Origin: Pseudomonas fluorescens
GTDB lineage: Bacteria > Pseudomonadota > Gammaproteobacteria > Pseudomonadales > Pseudomonadaceae
NCBI RefSeq assembly: GCF_005938625.1
Contig: NZ_VCNJ01000040.1
Span: forward strand, 1-64,000
Direction: 5' to 3'
Length of the DNA: 64,000 nucleotides
Part shown: positions 52,287 to 60,057 of the stretch, in pieces
Layout: each line of letters starts with the position of its first letter
Numbering within the stretch: the first letter of the stretch is position 1
Made by a program: the position numbers and the translations under genes
The notes under the pieces: model-generated
The model's database searches: none
What the model saw: only the letters and a program-made list of their open reading frames with translations
What the model was told of the DNA's origin: nothing

Positions 52287-52732
52287 TCCAATTCCCTTTT
52301 TTGATGAGTTCTAAGCGAACGCTGTGTGTTATGTCTGTCAGTACGGCGCGACAGGCCAGACCAGTTAATAAAGATTCATTTCGTGTTGCTGGGTTTGTTG
52401 TTAGCGATAAACATCGCGATGAAGTTAGGCAGGCATTCCAAAAAGGCCGGCACCAGTGCCGGGCTTTTCAGTAATGCGCTCCTTCGCCTTCCTTCAAATC
52501 CTGTGTTCAAGAAGGAAGCTGACTTTTCGGCGCTACTGGCGCGGTACGAGTCCATTCAAACTGTTTTTCCGACCGCGGTCCCTGCCCGCCGGATAACTGC
52601 TTCTGGTGCTTTACGCTGCACACCCGGGTCAGTTGCCAACCCTCTGAACCGTTGAGGCCGGTTCATCGCTGCCTGTTCTTGTGGAACTAAAGAGCTTTCT
52701 TGCCAGCCGCTTTGTCGAGCGGCTTGGTGGCA
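52287..52732. other. Leader region of the tailocin transcript, no clear gene
   Basis: About 450 bp between the promoter at 52733-52761 and the first gene. It holds a hairpin near 52700-52722 (AGCCGCT/AGCGGCT), a 36-codon minus-strand ORF from about 52666 with weak SD, a strong terminator at 52440-52469, and a 7-codon remnant WPVAPY-stop at 52338-52358 that echoes the end of the orphan chaperone-like gene. Confidence 0.55.
52440..52469 (-). terminator. Leader terminator upstream of the tailocin genes
   Basis: Minus-strand GCCCGGCACTGGTGCCGGCC followed by TTTTT. It sits between the candidate promoter and the first tailocin-region gene, so transcripts must read through it. Confidence 0.85.
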
Positions 52733-52761
52733 AGGATATGCATGTATGCATATCCAGTCAA
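52733..52761 (-). promoter_or_regulatory. Candidate tailocin promoter with operator in its spacer
   Basis: On the minus strand TTGACT, a 17-bp spacer and TATCCT. A perfect 22-bp inverted repeat (arms GGATATGCAT, 2-bp centre, 52734-52755) fills the spacer and touches the -10 box, a classic place for a phage-type operator. Confidence 0.75.
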
Positions 52762-52805
52762 TGCGTAAATGCATTTATTTATGCATGATAAATGCGCAGA
52801 TGCAT
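52738..52805. promoter_or_regulatory. Cluster of five ATGCAT sites, candidate repressor operators
   Basis: ATGCAT at 52738, 52746, 52769, 52781 and 52800. The cluster is confined to the gap between repressor terminator and promoter. Related TTTGCAT and CGCAT motifs appear upstream of the repressor (about 53670-53695), consistent with autoregulation. Confidence 0.65.
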
Positions 52806-52847
52806 GGGAGCCCCGCCGTTCAAGGGCTGCAGGTTTTTGTGCAGACG

Positions 52848-52872
52848 AAAAAAAACCCGCAAAGGGCGGGTT
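52848..52872 (-). terminator. Terminator of the repressor gene
   Basis: Minus-strand AACCCGCCCTTTGCGGGTT followed by a run of T. Separates repressor and tailocin transcripts. Confidence 0.88.
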
Positions 52873-52891
52873 CTATCTGAAGGGGTTCAGG

Positions 52892-53635
52892 CTAGCGGGC
52901 GTACATGCCCCACCAGAAGACGTGACCGAGAATGACGATCTGCTCTTCCTGGATTTCCTGGAAGCTGTAGTCCTCGTCCGGGTGTTCATCGCGATTGAAG
53001 CTGCGCAGACGAATGCCGGTGGGCAAGCGGTAGAGTTGCTTCACGCGCAACTGGCCATTGTGGTTGATTGCGTAAAGGTCGCCATCAATGATGTCGCCAA
53101 TGCCGCACTTGCCCGCATTGACGCCGACGGTGGCGCCATCGCGTAACACCGGCAACATGCTGTTGCCGCGCACTGTCACGCATTTGGCCTGGTCGAACTG
53201 CACACCATTATGGCGCAGGCTGCGCTTGCCGAAGCGCAGGCTAGAGCGTTCGCTCTCTTCGATGACGAATCTTCCTGATCCAGCAGCCAATTCAACCTCG
53301 CGAAGGAACGGCACCGATACTTCGTCATCATCGACAGGCGTATCGTCGTCCCACAGCATTATGTCCTTGAGTTCCGCGTGTACGTCATCACGCGCGGCAC
53401 CGGCCGACGGCACGACATCCGCGCGCCCGCGCAATTGATCGGTGCTCACGGCGAAGTACTCGGCGATCTTCGAGATGTGTTTATCCGAGGGATCGACGAT
53501 CTTCCCGCTGAGAATTCGCGAGAGAGTTGATTGAGGCACGCCGGTGCGACGGTGGAGCTCCGTGGGGGAGATCCCGTGCTGGTCGAGCAGTGCTCTTAAG
53601 ACGGAGGCTACGTTGCGTTTTTGCATAACGCGCAT
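52892..53635 (-). CDS. prtR: LexA-like self-cleaving repressor of the tailocin locus (PrtR/CI type)
   Basis: A 247-residue repressor. The N-terminal helix-turn-helix of XRE type spans about 9-66 (GISPTELHRRTGVPQSTLSRIL). A linker follows, then an S24 peptidase domain: Ala118-Gly119 in ELAAGSGR as cleavage site, Ser159 in GNSMLP, Lys199 in RVKQLY. RecA-stimulated self-cleavage should relieve repression after DNA damage, as for PrtR of P. aeruginosa. No PrtN-like activator was seen, so direct repression of tail genes is likely. Two ATGs (53635, 53626) are possible. Confidence 0.9.
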   Translation of the reverse strand: MRVMQKRNVASVLRALLDQHGISPTELHRRTGVPQSTLSRILSGKIVDPSDKHISKIAEYFAVSTDQLRGRADVVPSAGAARDDVHAELKDIMLWDDDTPVDDDEVSVPFLREVELAAGSGRFVIEESERSSLRFGKRSLRHNGVQFDQAKCVTVRGNSMLPVLRDGATVGVNAGKCGIGDIIDGDLYAINHNGQLRVKQLYRLPTGIRLRSFNRDEHPDEDYSFQEIQEEQIVILGHVFWWGMYAR

Positions 53636-53636
53636 A

Positions 53637-53764
53637 GTGCTTGAAGTTATTCGTTAAGACAAATGCTGATTTGCATAATTAACGCATAAAAATGAATTCA
53701 GCTGCAAAATGATATTGCCGAGCCATCATTCTGCATTGAATAACGGTCCAGCGCCAACGTGTGG
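53637..53764. promoter_or_regulatory. Repressor promoter region
   Basis: AT-rich gap upstream of the repressor with ATGCGTTAATTATGCAAAT on the minus strand (about 53673-53692), related to the ATGCAT sites on the other side of the gene. No LexA box of the form CTG-N10-CAG was found. Confidence 0.5.
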
Positions 53765-53947
53765 TCAGCCTTTGACGCGACGCGCAGCAGCATTGGCTTT
53801 TTTAAGTCGATCAGTTCTGGCCTTCCTGTCGTAATCGTCCTTGGCGCCCATGATTCCCCCGGCAGCGTGCACCCAGTCGGTGGCGGTACAGCCAGAGATC
53901 AGCACAGCAGAAGTAAAGACTGAAGCAATGATAAGGATGTTTTTCAT
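53765..53947 (-). CDS. Small lipoprotein
   Basis: A 60-residue lipoprotein: MKNILIIASVFTSAVLISGC with lipobox ISGC, Cys at 20, followed by a basic, helical mature part rich in Lys and Arg. Start at 53947. Function unknown. Confidence 0.75.
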   Translation of the reverse strand: MKNILIIASVFTSAVLISGCTATDWVHAAGGIMGAKDDYDRKARTDRLKKANAAARRVKG

Positions 53948-54037
53948 ATTCGATTTCCCGGTGTCACTGATGAACACGTTGAATTGCAGGGTTGAAGAAA
54001 GAACACACCCCGCGAATCTTTGGCGGTGATTGGCTCT

Positions 54038-54418
54038 TTACTCATCCATAAGCTTTTGCAGTTTTGTCTGAGCCCGTTCGAGCCTCGCTTCCTGTTTCTT
54101 GATCACTTTCACATCACCGTACTGACGCGCGGCCTCCAGATAGTTCTGTCTGCGTCGCACTTCGGCTTCGGCCTTCTGGATGGCGCTTGAACGGTCATCT
54201 TGCGCGGAGGGTTCTTGGCAATAACGCTCGACATTGGCAAGTGCCTGCTCTAGACCGGACTTGCGATAAACATTGTCCGTCGCCTCAGCGCGCTCAATCT
54301 GGAACACAAGTTCGGCACGGCGCTGCGCGCAACTTTCACGGGCACCAGCCCATGAACTATCTATGATCAAAACGCTACCAATCAGCAGAGACAGATTGCA
54401 AAACAGACTCGGTCTCAT
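54038..54418 (-). CDS. Periplasmic DUF1090 protein (YqjC-like)
   Basis: A 126-residue exported protein with a signal peptide (about 1-24), two cysteines in the mature part and long charged helices (RRRQNYLEAARQYGDVKVIKKQEARLERAQTKL), the DUF1090 pattern. Function unknown. Confidence 0.8.
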   Translation of the reverse strand: MRPSLFCNLSLLIGSVLIIDSSWAGARESCAQRRAELVFQIERAEATDNVYRKSGLEQALANVERYCQEPSAQDDRSSAIQKAEAEVRRRQNYLEAARQYGDVKVIKKQEARLERAQTKLQKLMDE

Positions 54419-54973
54419 GAGAAAAATCCCAGATAATTTTTTTCTCCAGCGCGGCTACGGAAGTTGCTCACCCGAGACCATGCATTACGACAACCTAACG
54501 TTTCCTGTACGCCAGAAAGTGCCGCCATCATCATGTCGCGACAGCGAGCTCTACACGTTGGAAAATGCTCCACCATCCACGCTACTGGTACGTAAACATG
54601 ATCGAAACACAGCAGAACAGGAGTGCGATCACACAATGTGGAAATACTCACATCCTTTTCTTTTCCAGCAATAACCGCCGGCACAAACACAATACCTTCC
54701 CGGCTTATTGCAATTGATCGCTTCCAGGCGGGAGACTTGGCCCCATGAGAACTGCGCACGCAAAACCAGAGCATTTATAACGTTCCTCAACAGCCTAAAC
54801 ATCATCATGTTATTCAAGGCAACTAAACAGCCGCACTGCGCTGACTCTCCGGCAGTCGCAGGGGCTGTTGGCTTGACTTGGATCACATTAACAACGAACG
54901 GCCGTTGAGGCCTTACTGGCGTCTTACTCAGTCTTACTTAGTCGCCGGAGGCCTTGCACCCGGGGGGTTTGCG
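54419..54973. other. Gene-free AT-richer stretch
   Basis: 555 bp with lower GC than the surroundings. Several overlapping short frames exist on both strands but none has a family resemblance, signal or convincing ribosome-binding site. I see nothing supportable. Confidence 0.4.
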
Positions 54974-55465
54974 CTAGCGAGGGACGTGGCATACGCCATT
55001 GATCAGGTTATTGATGTTGTAGTAATACTCGGCATCGGAGAAGTAATTGAACGTCACCATACCGCCTTGAAAGCCTCTTTCCATGAACGGAAGTTCATCG
55101 CCGGCAGTATCCGCGTCAAACTTTACAATCGAACGCGTCTTGAACAGAAACCTGGAAGTATCCAGATGTGTTAGTGCAATCTCGAACTTTCGATCATAGG
55201 TATAAACTTTTCCTTCAGGTGTTTTGACGACGTAGTACACATAGAGAGCGCCCTCCCTTGGATCGATCGTCATATCACCAACGCCATGCCAACGAACTTC
55301 GTGATCATGAGTATGGACAAAATCGATGGATGCAAAACAGGGGGCGCGTGGAATATCGCGATTAATAAAATAGAAATGCCTGATAACCAGAGCACCAAAG
55401 ATGCATGCAGACGAGACGCCAAACAATGCGATTATTTTTTTCCAACGAGTTGGTAGTTCACGCAT
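54974..55465 (-). CDS. Membrane companion protein of a ToxR-like regulator
   Basis: A 163-residue protein with one N-terminal transmembrane helix (about 9-30) and a periplasmic domain with two cysteines (near 43 and 159). It overlaps the regulator gene by 34 bp, the layout of toxR-toxS or psaE-psaF pairs, in which the second protein stabilises the regulator. No direct sequence likeness to ToxS could be judged by eye. Confidence 0.65.
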   Translation of the reverse strand: MRELPTRWKKIIALFGVSSACIFGALVIRHFYFINRDIPRAPCFASIDFVHTHDHEVRWHGVGDMTIDPREGALYVYYVVKTPEGKVYTYDRKFEIALTHLDTSRFLFKTRSIVKFDADTAGDELPFMERGFQGGMVTFNYFSDAEYYYNINNLINGVCHVPR

Positions 55466-56232
55466 ATGGCCTCCCCTTTACTTTCCGGCTTGATACACTT
55501 GATCAGTAATTGAGAGAGCGGTTTACGCACATAGTAGTTAATATCGGACAATACAATCGGTGGTTCGAACTCGCTGAGCGCTTTGACAATATCCTCTTTG
55601 GACATTCTTTCACTTTCTTCTACATACAATTTCGCTTCGCCTTCTTGCCAGATGAGTTTCCACTCCTCCAGATCAGCGGGCTTTTTAAACACCAGATAAG
55701 CGTAAAAGACCGGAAGAGCAATCGCCGACACCAGGATTGCAGGCAAAAGGAAGCGCCAGTAACGACTGAATGGCTTTTTCACCGTGGGAGCGTCGACGAT
55801 GGACGGTTCAGCATCGTTTACCAACGCAGGCGGCGACTCAGAGGCTTGAGTCTGCGCGCTGACCAACCGGATTTCACACAACAGCACCGCGCCACGGCGT
55901 GGCAAAGTTTTGAGACTGTCCCGTGGCAAACCAACGTCAGCGAAATGCGCGCGGAGCATGTGCAGGGTCTTGTAATAACTGCTGTCGGAAATCACCAGCC
56001 CGCGCTCCCCCCAGACCCTGGAGATGAGTTGTTCCTTATCAGTCACGCCGGCTATCAGCGCTAGCAGCAGGTCACTTTCATTACTGCCCAGCAAGGCTGA
56101 CCGCCGCGCCCGGCTGAGGGTCATTTTCTCTGCATCGTAGTAACAATCGCTCGCTGACGCTTGTGAGCCGATGCCCTCTGACTGTTCCAAGCTGCTTCCT
56201 CGACTTGCCTTGCGCCCACGCGTTCTGATCAT
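55432..56232 (-). CDS. ToxR/CadC-like transmembrane transcriptional regulator
   Basis: A 266-residue one-component regulator. The OmpR-type winged helix-turn-helix covers about 25-122 (LLGSNESDLLLALI; SRVWGERGLVISDSSYYKTLHMLR), a transmembrane helix lies near 160-182, and a short periplasmic sensor with two Cys follows. Start at 56232 (MIRTRGRK); the frame extends 12 codons further. Its target is not evident; no adhesin or cadaverine genes are nearby. Confidence 0.85.
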   Translation of the reverse strand: MIRTRGRKASRGSSLEQSEGIGSQASASDCYYDAEKMTLSRARRSALLGSNESDLLLALIAGVTDKEQLISRVWGERGLVISDSSYYKTLHMLRAHFADVGLPRDSLKTLPRRGAVLLCEIRLVSAQTQASESPPALVNDAEPSIVDAPTVKKPFSRYWRFLLPAILVSAIALPVFYAYLVFKKPADLEEWKLIWQEGEAKLYVEESERMSKEDIVKALSEFEPPIVLSDINYYVRKPLSQLLIKCIKPESKGEAICVNYQLVGKK

Positions 56233-56429
56233 TCGATAGCTTTTCGGCACTATAGGACACAATGCCAACCCGAGCGGCCGCGCGTTGCTGCATCCACCTC
56301 AAAAAAACTTCATACTCAGCCCCACTGAATCAACCCACGGGCCGCATCGCTGGCAAACACTCGCCATTTCGTAGATGCGAACGACCCCGTTTTTGCCTTG
56401 TCACTTTTTCCGGTAAAGCTAAACCTCTG

Positions 56430-59012
56430 ATGAATAAAGCTATTTCAGACCTGTCCTCCCACACCCCGATGATGCAGCAGTACTGGCGCTTGAAGAATCA
56501 GCATCCAGATCAGCTGATGTTCTACCGCATGGGCGACTTCTACGAGATCTTCTACGAAGACGCGAAGAAGGCAGCCAAGTTGCTGGACATCACCCTGACC
56601 GCCCGTGGACAGTCGGCGGGGCAGGCGATTCCGATGTGTGGCATTCCTTACCACGCGGCGGAAGGCTATCTGGCGAAACTGGTCAAGCTTGGCGAGTCGG
56701 TGGTGATTTGCGAGCAGGTCGGCGACCCGGCGACCAGCAAAGGCCCGGTGGAACGTCAGGTGGTGCGGATCCTCACGCCGGGGACGGTCAGTGACGAGGC
56801 GCTGCTCGACGAGCGCCGCGACAACCTGATCGCTGCGCTGCTGGGGGATGAGCGTCTGTTCGGTCTGGCCGTGCTGGACATCACCAGCGGCAGTTTCAGC
56901 GTGTCGGAAATCAAAGGCTGGGAGAACCTGCTCGCGGAACTGGAGCGGATCAATCCGGTTGAGTTGCTGATCCCGGATGACTGGCCAAGGGACCTGCCAG
57001 CGGAAAAACGCCGTGGCGTCAGTCGTCGTGCGCCGTGGGATTTCGAGCGTGATTCAGCACTGAAAAGCCTTTGCCAGCAGTTCTCCACCCAAGACCTGAA
57101 GGGCTTTGGCTGCGAGAACCTGACCCTGGCCATCGGCGCTGCCGGTTGCCTGCTGGCCTACGCCAAGGAAACCCAGCGCACTGCCCTGCCCCACCTGCGC
57201 AGCCTGCGCCACGAACGTCTCGACGACACCGTGGTGCTGGACGGTGCGAGCCGCCGCAACCTGGAACTGGACACCAACCTGGCCGGTGGCCGCGACAACA
57301 CCCTGCAATCGGTGGTCGACCGTTGCCAGACCGCCATGGGCAGCCGTTTGCTGACCCGCTGGCTGAATCGCCCGTTGCGCGATCTGACGGTATTGCTGGC
57401 GCGCCAGACCTCGATCACTTGCCTGCTCGATCGTTATCGTTTCGAAAAGCTGCAACCGCAGCTCAAGGAAATCGGCGATATCGAGCGAATTCTCGCGCGG
57501 ATCGGCCTGCGCAACGCGCGTCCTCGTGACCTTGCCCGGCTACGCGACGCCCTTGGCGCACTGCCTGAACTGCAAATGGCGATGACCGATCTGGAAGCGC
57601 CGCACCTGCAAGGTCTGGCGACCACCACCAGCACTTACCCGGAATTGGCGGCGCTGCTGGAAAAAGCCATCATCGACAACCCGCCGGCGGTGATCCGTGA
57701 CGGCGGCGTGTTGAAAACCGGCTACGACAGCGAACTTGACGAGCTGCAATCGCTGAGCGAAAACGCTGGCCAGTTCCTCATCGATCTCGAAGCCCGCGAG
57801 AAAGCCCGCACCGGTCTGAGCCACTTGAAAGTCGGCTACAACCGCATTCACGGCTACTTCATCGAATTGCCGAGCAAACAGGCCGAGTCGGCACCGGCGG
57901 ACTATATCCGTCGACAAACCCTGAAAGGCGCCGAGCGTTTCATCACGCCTGAGCTGAAGGAATTCGAAGACAAGGCACTCTCGGCCAAGAGCCGTGCTCT
58001 GGCCCGCGAGAAGATGCTTTACGAAGCGCTGCTGGAAGACTTGATCAGCCAGTTGCCACCGTTGCAGGACACCGCCGGTGCGCTGGCCGAACTTGACGTG
58101 TTGAGCAACCTCGCCGAGCGTGCGCTGAACCTCGACCTGAACTGCCCGCGCTTCGTCAGCGAGCCCTGCATGCGCATCACCCAGGGTCGTCACCCGGTGG
58201 TCGAGCAAGTACTCACCACGCCGTTCGTGGCCAACGACCTGAGCCTGGACGACAACACGCGCATGTTGGTGATCACTGGCCCGAACATGGGCGGTAAATC
58301 CACCTACATGCGCCAAACCGCACTGATCGTCCTGCTCGCGCATATCGGCAGCTTCGTACCGGCGGCCAGTTGCGAACTGTCGCTGGTCGACCGCATCTTC
58401 ACCCGCATCGGCTCCAGTGATGACCTCGCCGGTGGCCGTTCCACCTTCATGGTCGAAATGAGCGAGACCGCCAACATCCTGCACAACGCCACCGAGCGCA
58501 GCCTGGTGCTGATGGACGAAGTCGGTCGCGGCACCAGCACCTTCGACGGTCTGTCGCTGGCATGGGCGGCGGCCGAGCGTCTGGCCCATCTGCGCGCCTA
58601 CACGCTGTTCGCTACGCATTACTTCGAACTGACCGTGCTGCCTGAAGCCGAGCCATTGGTGGCCAACGTCCACCTCAACGCCACCGAGCACAACGAACGC
58701 ATCGTCTTCCTGCACCACGTGCTACCGGGGCCTGCCAGCCAGAGCTACGGTCTGGCGGTGGCGCAATTGGCCGGCGTGCCAAGCGAAGTCATCGTGCGTG
58801 CCCGCGAGCACCTGAGCCGACTGGAAGAAACCGCTTTGCCGCATGAAGCGCCGAAACCTGCCGCCAAGGGCAAACCGGCGACGCCACAGCAAAGCGACAT
58901 GTTCGCCAGCCTGCCGCACCCGGTACTCGATGAGCTGGCTAAACTGGATCTGGATGACCTGACCCCGCGCCGTGCACTCGAAATGCTCTATGCACTGAAG
59001 AACCGGATATAA
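56430..59012 (+). CDS. mutS: DNA mismatch repair protein MutS
   Basis: An 860-residue mismatch-recognition ATPase. The N-terminal mismatch-binding domain has MMQQYWRLKNQHPDQLMFYRMGDFYE (Phe-x-Glu at FYE). Walker A is GPNMGGKST near 615-623, and DEVGRGTSTFDG follows. Start at 56430 (MNKAISDLSSHTP) gives family length; the frame is open 56 codons upstream but with unlikely residues. Right border of the tailocin insertion site. Confidence 0.97.
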   Translation: MNKAISDLSSHTPMMQQYWRLKNQHPDQLMFYRMGDFYEIFYEDAKKAAKLLDITLTARGQSAGQAIPMCGIPYHAAEGYLAKLVKLGESVVICEQVGDPATSKGPVERQVVRILTPGTVSDEALLDERRDNLIAALLGDERLFGLAVLDITSGSFSVSEIKGWENLLAELERINPVELLIPDDWPRDLPAEKRRGVSRRAPWDFERDSALKSLCQQFSTQDLKGFGCENLTLAIGAAGCLLAYAKETQRTALPHLRSLRHERLDDTVVLDGASRRNLELDTNLAGGRDNTLQSVVDRCQTAMGSRLLTRWLNRPLRDLTVLLARQTSITCLLDRYRFEKLQPQLKEIGDIERILARIGLRNARPRDLARLRDALGALPELQMAMTDLEAPHLQGLATTTSTYPELAALLEKAIIDNPPAVIRDGGVLKTGYDSELDELQSLSENAGQFLIDLEAREKARTGLSHLKVGYNRIHGYFIELPSKQAESAPADYIRRQTLKGAERFITPELKEFEDKALSAKSRALAREKMLYEALLEDLISQLPPLQDTAGALAELDVLSNLAERALNLDLNCPRFVSEPCMRITQGRHPVVEQVLTTPFVANDLSLDDNTRMLVITGPNMGGKSTYMRQTALIVLLAHIGSFVPAASCELSLVDRIFTRIGSSDDLAGGRSTFMVEMSETANILHNATERSLVLMDEVGRGTSTFDGLSLAWAAAERLAHLRAYTLFATHYFELTVLPEAEPLVANVHLNATEHNERIVFLHHVLPGPASQSYGLAVAQLAGVPSEVIVRAREHLSRLEETALPHEAPKPAAKGKPATPQQSDMFASLPHPVLDELAKLDLDDLTPRRALEMLYALKNRI

Positions 59013-59175
59013 GCACTGAAGAAGCGGATATAACGCAAACGGCTTCAAGCTGTTAGAATCTCGCGCGGTTTGGGATGCTGCTGGCTAATAGCCTGGCCAG
59101 CAGGTATCGCTCCCGAACCTGGCGACCCCAACCGTGAAGGGGCAACGCTGCCGCCGCCTGAGGAGAAAATTAGAA

Positions 59176-59499
59176 ATGACCTTCGTCGTCACCGACAACT
59201 GCATCAAGTGCAAGTACACCGACTGCGTAGAAGTCTGTCCGGTGGACTGCTTTTACGAAGGCCCGAATTTCCTGGTGATTCACCCGGATGAGTGCATCGA
59301 CTGCGCCCTGTGCGAACCGGAATGCCCGGCTGTAGCAATCTTCTCCGAGGACGAAGTTCCGGAAGAGATGCAGGAGTTCATTCAACTGAACGTTGATCTG
59401 GCTGAAATCTGGCCGAACATCACCGAGAAGAAAGAATCGCTGCCTGATGCCGAAGAGTGGGATGGTGTCAAAGGCAAGATCAAAGACCTCGAACGCTGA
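59176..59499 (+). CDS. fdxA: Ferredoxin FdxA (3Fe-4S/4Fe-4S)
   Basis: A 107-residue seven-iron ferredoxin of the Azotobacter FdI type. Cysteine clusters CIKCKYTDCVEVCPVDC near 9-25 and CIDCALCEPECP near 40-51. SD GGAG. Start MTFVVTDNC. Usual neighbour of mutS and rsmZ in pseudomonads. Confidence 0.95.
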   Translation: MTFVVTDNCIKCKYTDCVEVCPVDCFYEGPNFLVIHPDECIDCALCEPECPAVAIFSEDEVPEEMQEFIQLNVDLAEIWPNITEKKESLPDAEEWDGVKGKIKDLER

Positions 59500-59518
59500 T
59501 CTGCCCCGCGCTCGAATG

Positions 59519-59544
59519 AAAAGGCCCCTTGCGGGCCTTTTTGC
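59519..59544 (+). terminator. Terminator of fdxA
   Basis: AAAGGCCCCTTGCGGGCCTTTTT hairpin 20 bp after the stop. Confidence 0.85.
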
Positions 59545-59571
59545 TTTTCTGTCATTTGCTTTTTTACGGGC

Positions 59572-59701
59572 AAAAAAAGGGGCGGTATGACCCGCCCACA
59601 TTTTTTCCCTATTCCCTGTATTCCTTTTCATCATCCTGATGAATCGCTTCCTGCGATGTCCGTTCCCCTCTTCCTTGAAGGGCGTGTCTGTCCGTCGACA
59701 C
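59572..59701 (-). ncRNA. rsmZ: Regulatory small RNA RsmZ
   Basis: About 128 nt on the minus strand from TGTCGACGGACAGACACGCC to a terminator (GGGCGG-GTCATA-CCGCCC then TTTTTTT). It has about nine GGA motifs, many in hairpin loops or between stems (for example CATCGCAGGAAGCGATT and CATCAGGATGATG), which sequester RsmA/RsmE proteins and relieve translational repression. Location between fdxA and rpoS and the first bases agree with known Pseudomonas RsmZ. A candidate -10 TAGTAT lies 5-15 bp upstream. Expression should depend on GacA. Confidence 0.9.
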
Positions 59702-59872
59702 AATCCAGATACTAAAGAGTTCCCTGCCAAGAGCAATCGTCCCTGGATACCAAAAAAAACTGTAATAAGCCCTTCACATTAAAAAATAAGTATATAAATC
59801 AATATGTTAAATACTTAGCTTGAGTACGATCGCCGTCTGCTTCAGTGTAAAAATAACGAACACCTACGGAAC

Positions 59873-59890
59873 GGTAAGCCAAGGCTTACA
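59873..59890 (-). promoter_or_regulatory. GacA upstream activating sequence of rsmZ
   Basis: Minus strand TGTAAG-CCTTGG-CTTACC, one base from the consensus TGTAAG-N6-CTTACA, about 170-190 bp upstream of the RsmZ start. Confidence 0.88.
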
Positions 59891-59911
59891 CCGCAAACCT
59901 ACAAAACCTCC

Positions 59912-59991
59912 CCTGTAGGAGCTGCCGAAGGCTGCGATCTTTTGATGTTAAAAACAGAATCAAAAGATCGCAGCCTTCGGCAGCTCCTACC
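59912..59991. repeat. REP pair (GTAGGAGCTGCCGAAGGCTGCG type)
   Basis: Long hairpin like that at 13007, with GATCTTTTGAT ends facing inward, between the rsmZ upstream element and rpoS. Confidence 0.9.
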
Positions 59992-60004
59992 TAGGCCGTC
60001 GCGC

Positions 60005-60039
60005 AAAAAAAAACCCCGAACCAGTCGGGGCTTTTTGCG
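60005..60039 (-). terminator. Terminator of rpoS
   Basis: AACCCCGAACCAGTCGGGGCTT stem with an A-run on one side and T-run on the other, about 20 bp past the rpoS stop. Confidence 0.88.
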
Positions 60040-60057
60040 GGTGGTCGTGTGATGCGC

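Noticed and set aside
52326..52655. Plus-strand frame of 109 codons in the tailocin leader
   Set aside because: Opposes the terminator and promoter signals, lacks a ribosome-binding site and contains the terminator hairpin; treated as non-coding.
21561..53635. Intact prophage
   Set aside because: No integrase, replication, terminase, portal, capsid or attachment-site repeat could be found; two tails with lysis genes and a repressor fit tailocins.
53637..53764. LexA box controlling the tailocin repressor
   Set aside because: No CTG-N10-CAG match found; control is expected through RecA-driven cleavage of the repressor itself.
54273..54774. Overlapping frames on both strands at 54.3-54.8 kb
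   Set aside because: No recognisable family, signal or start site; AT-richer non-coding DNA is more likely.
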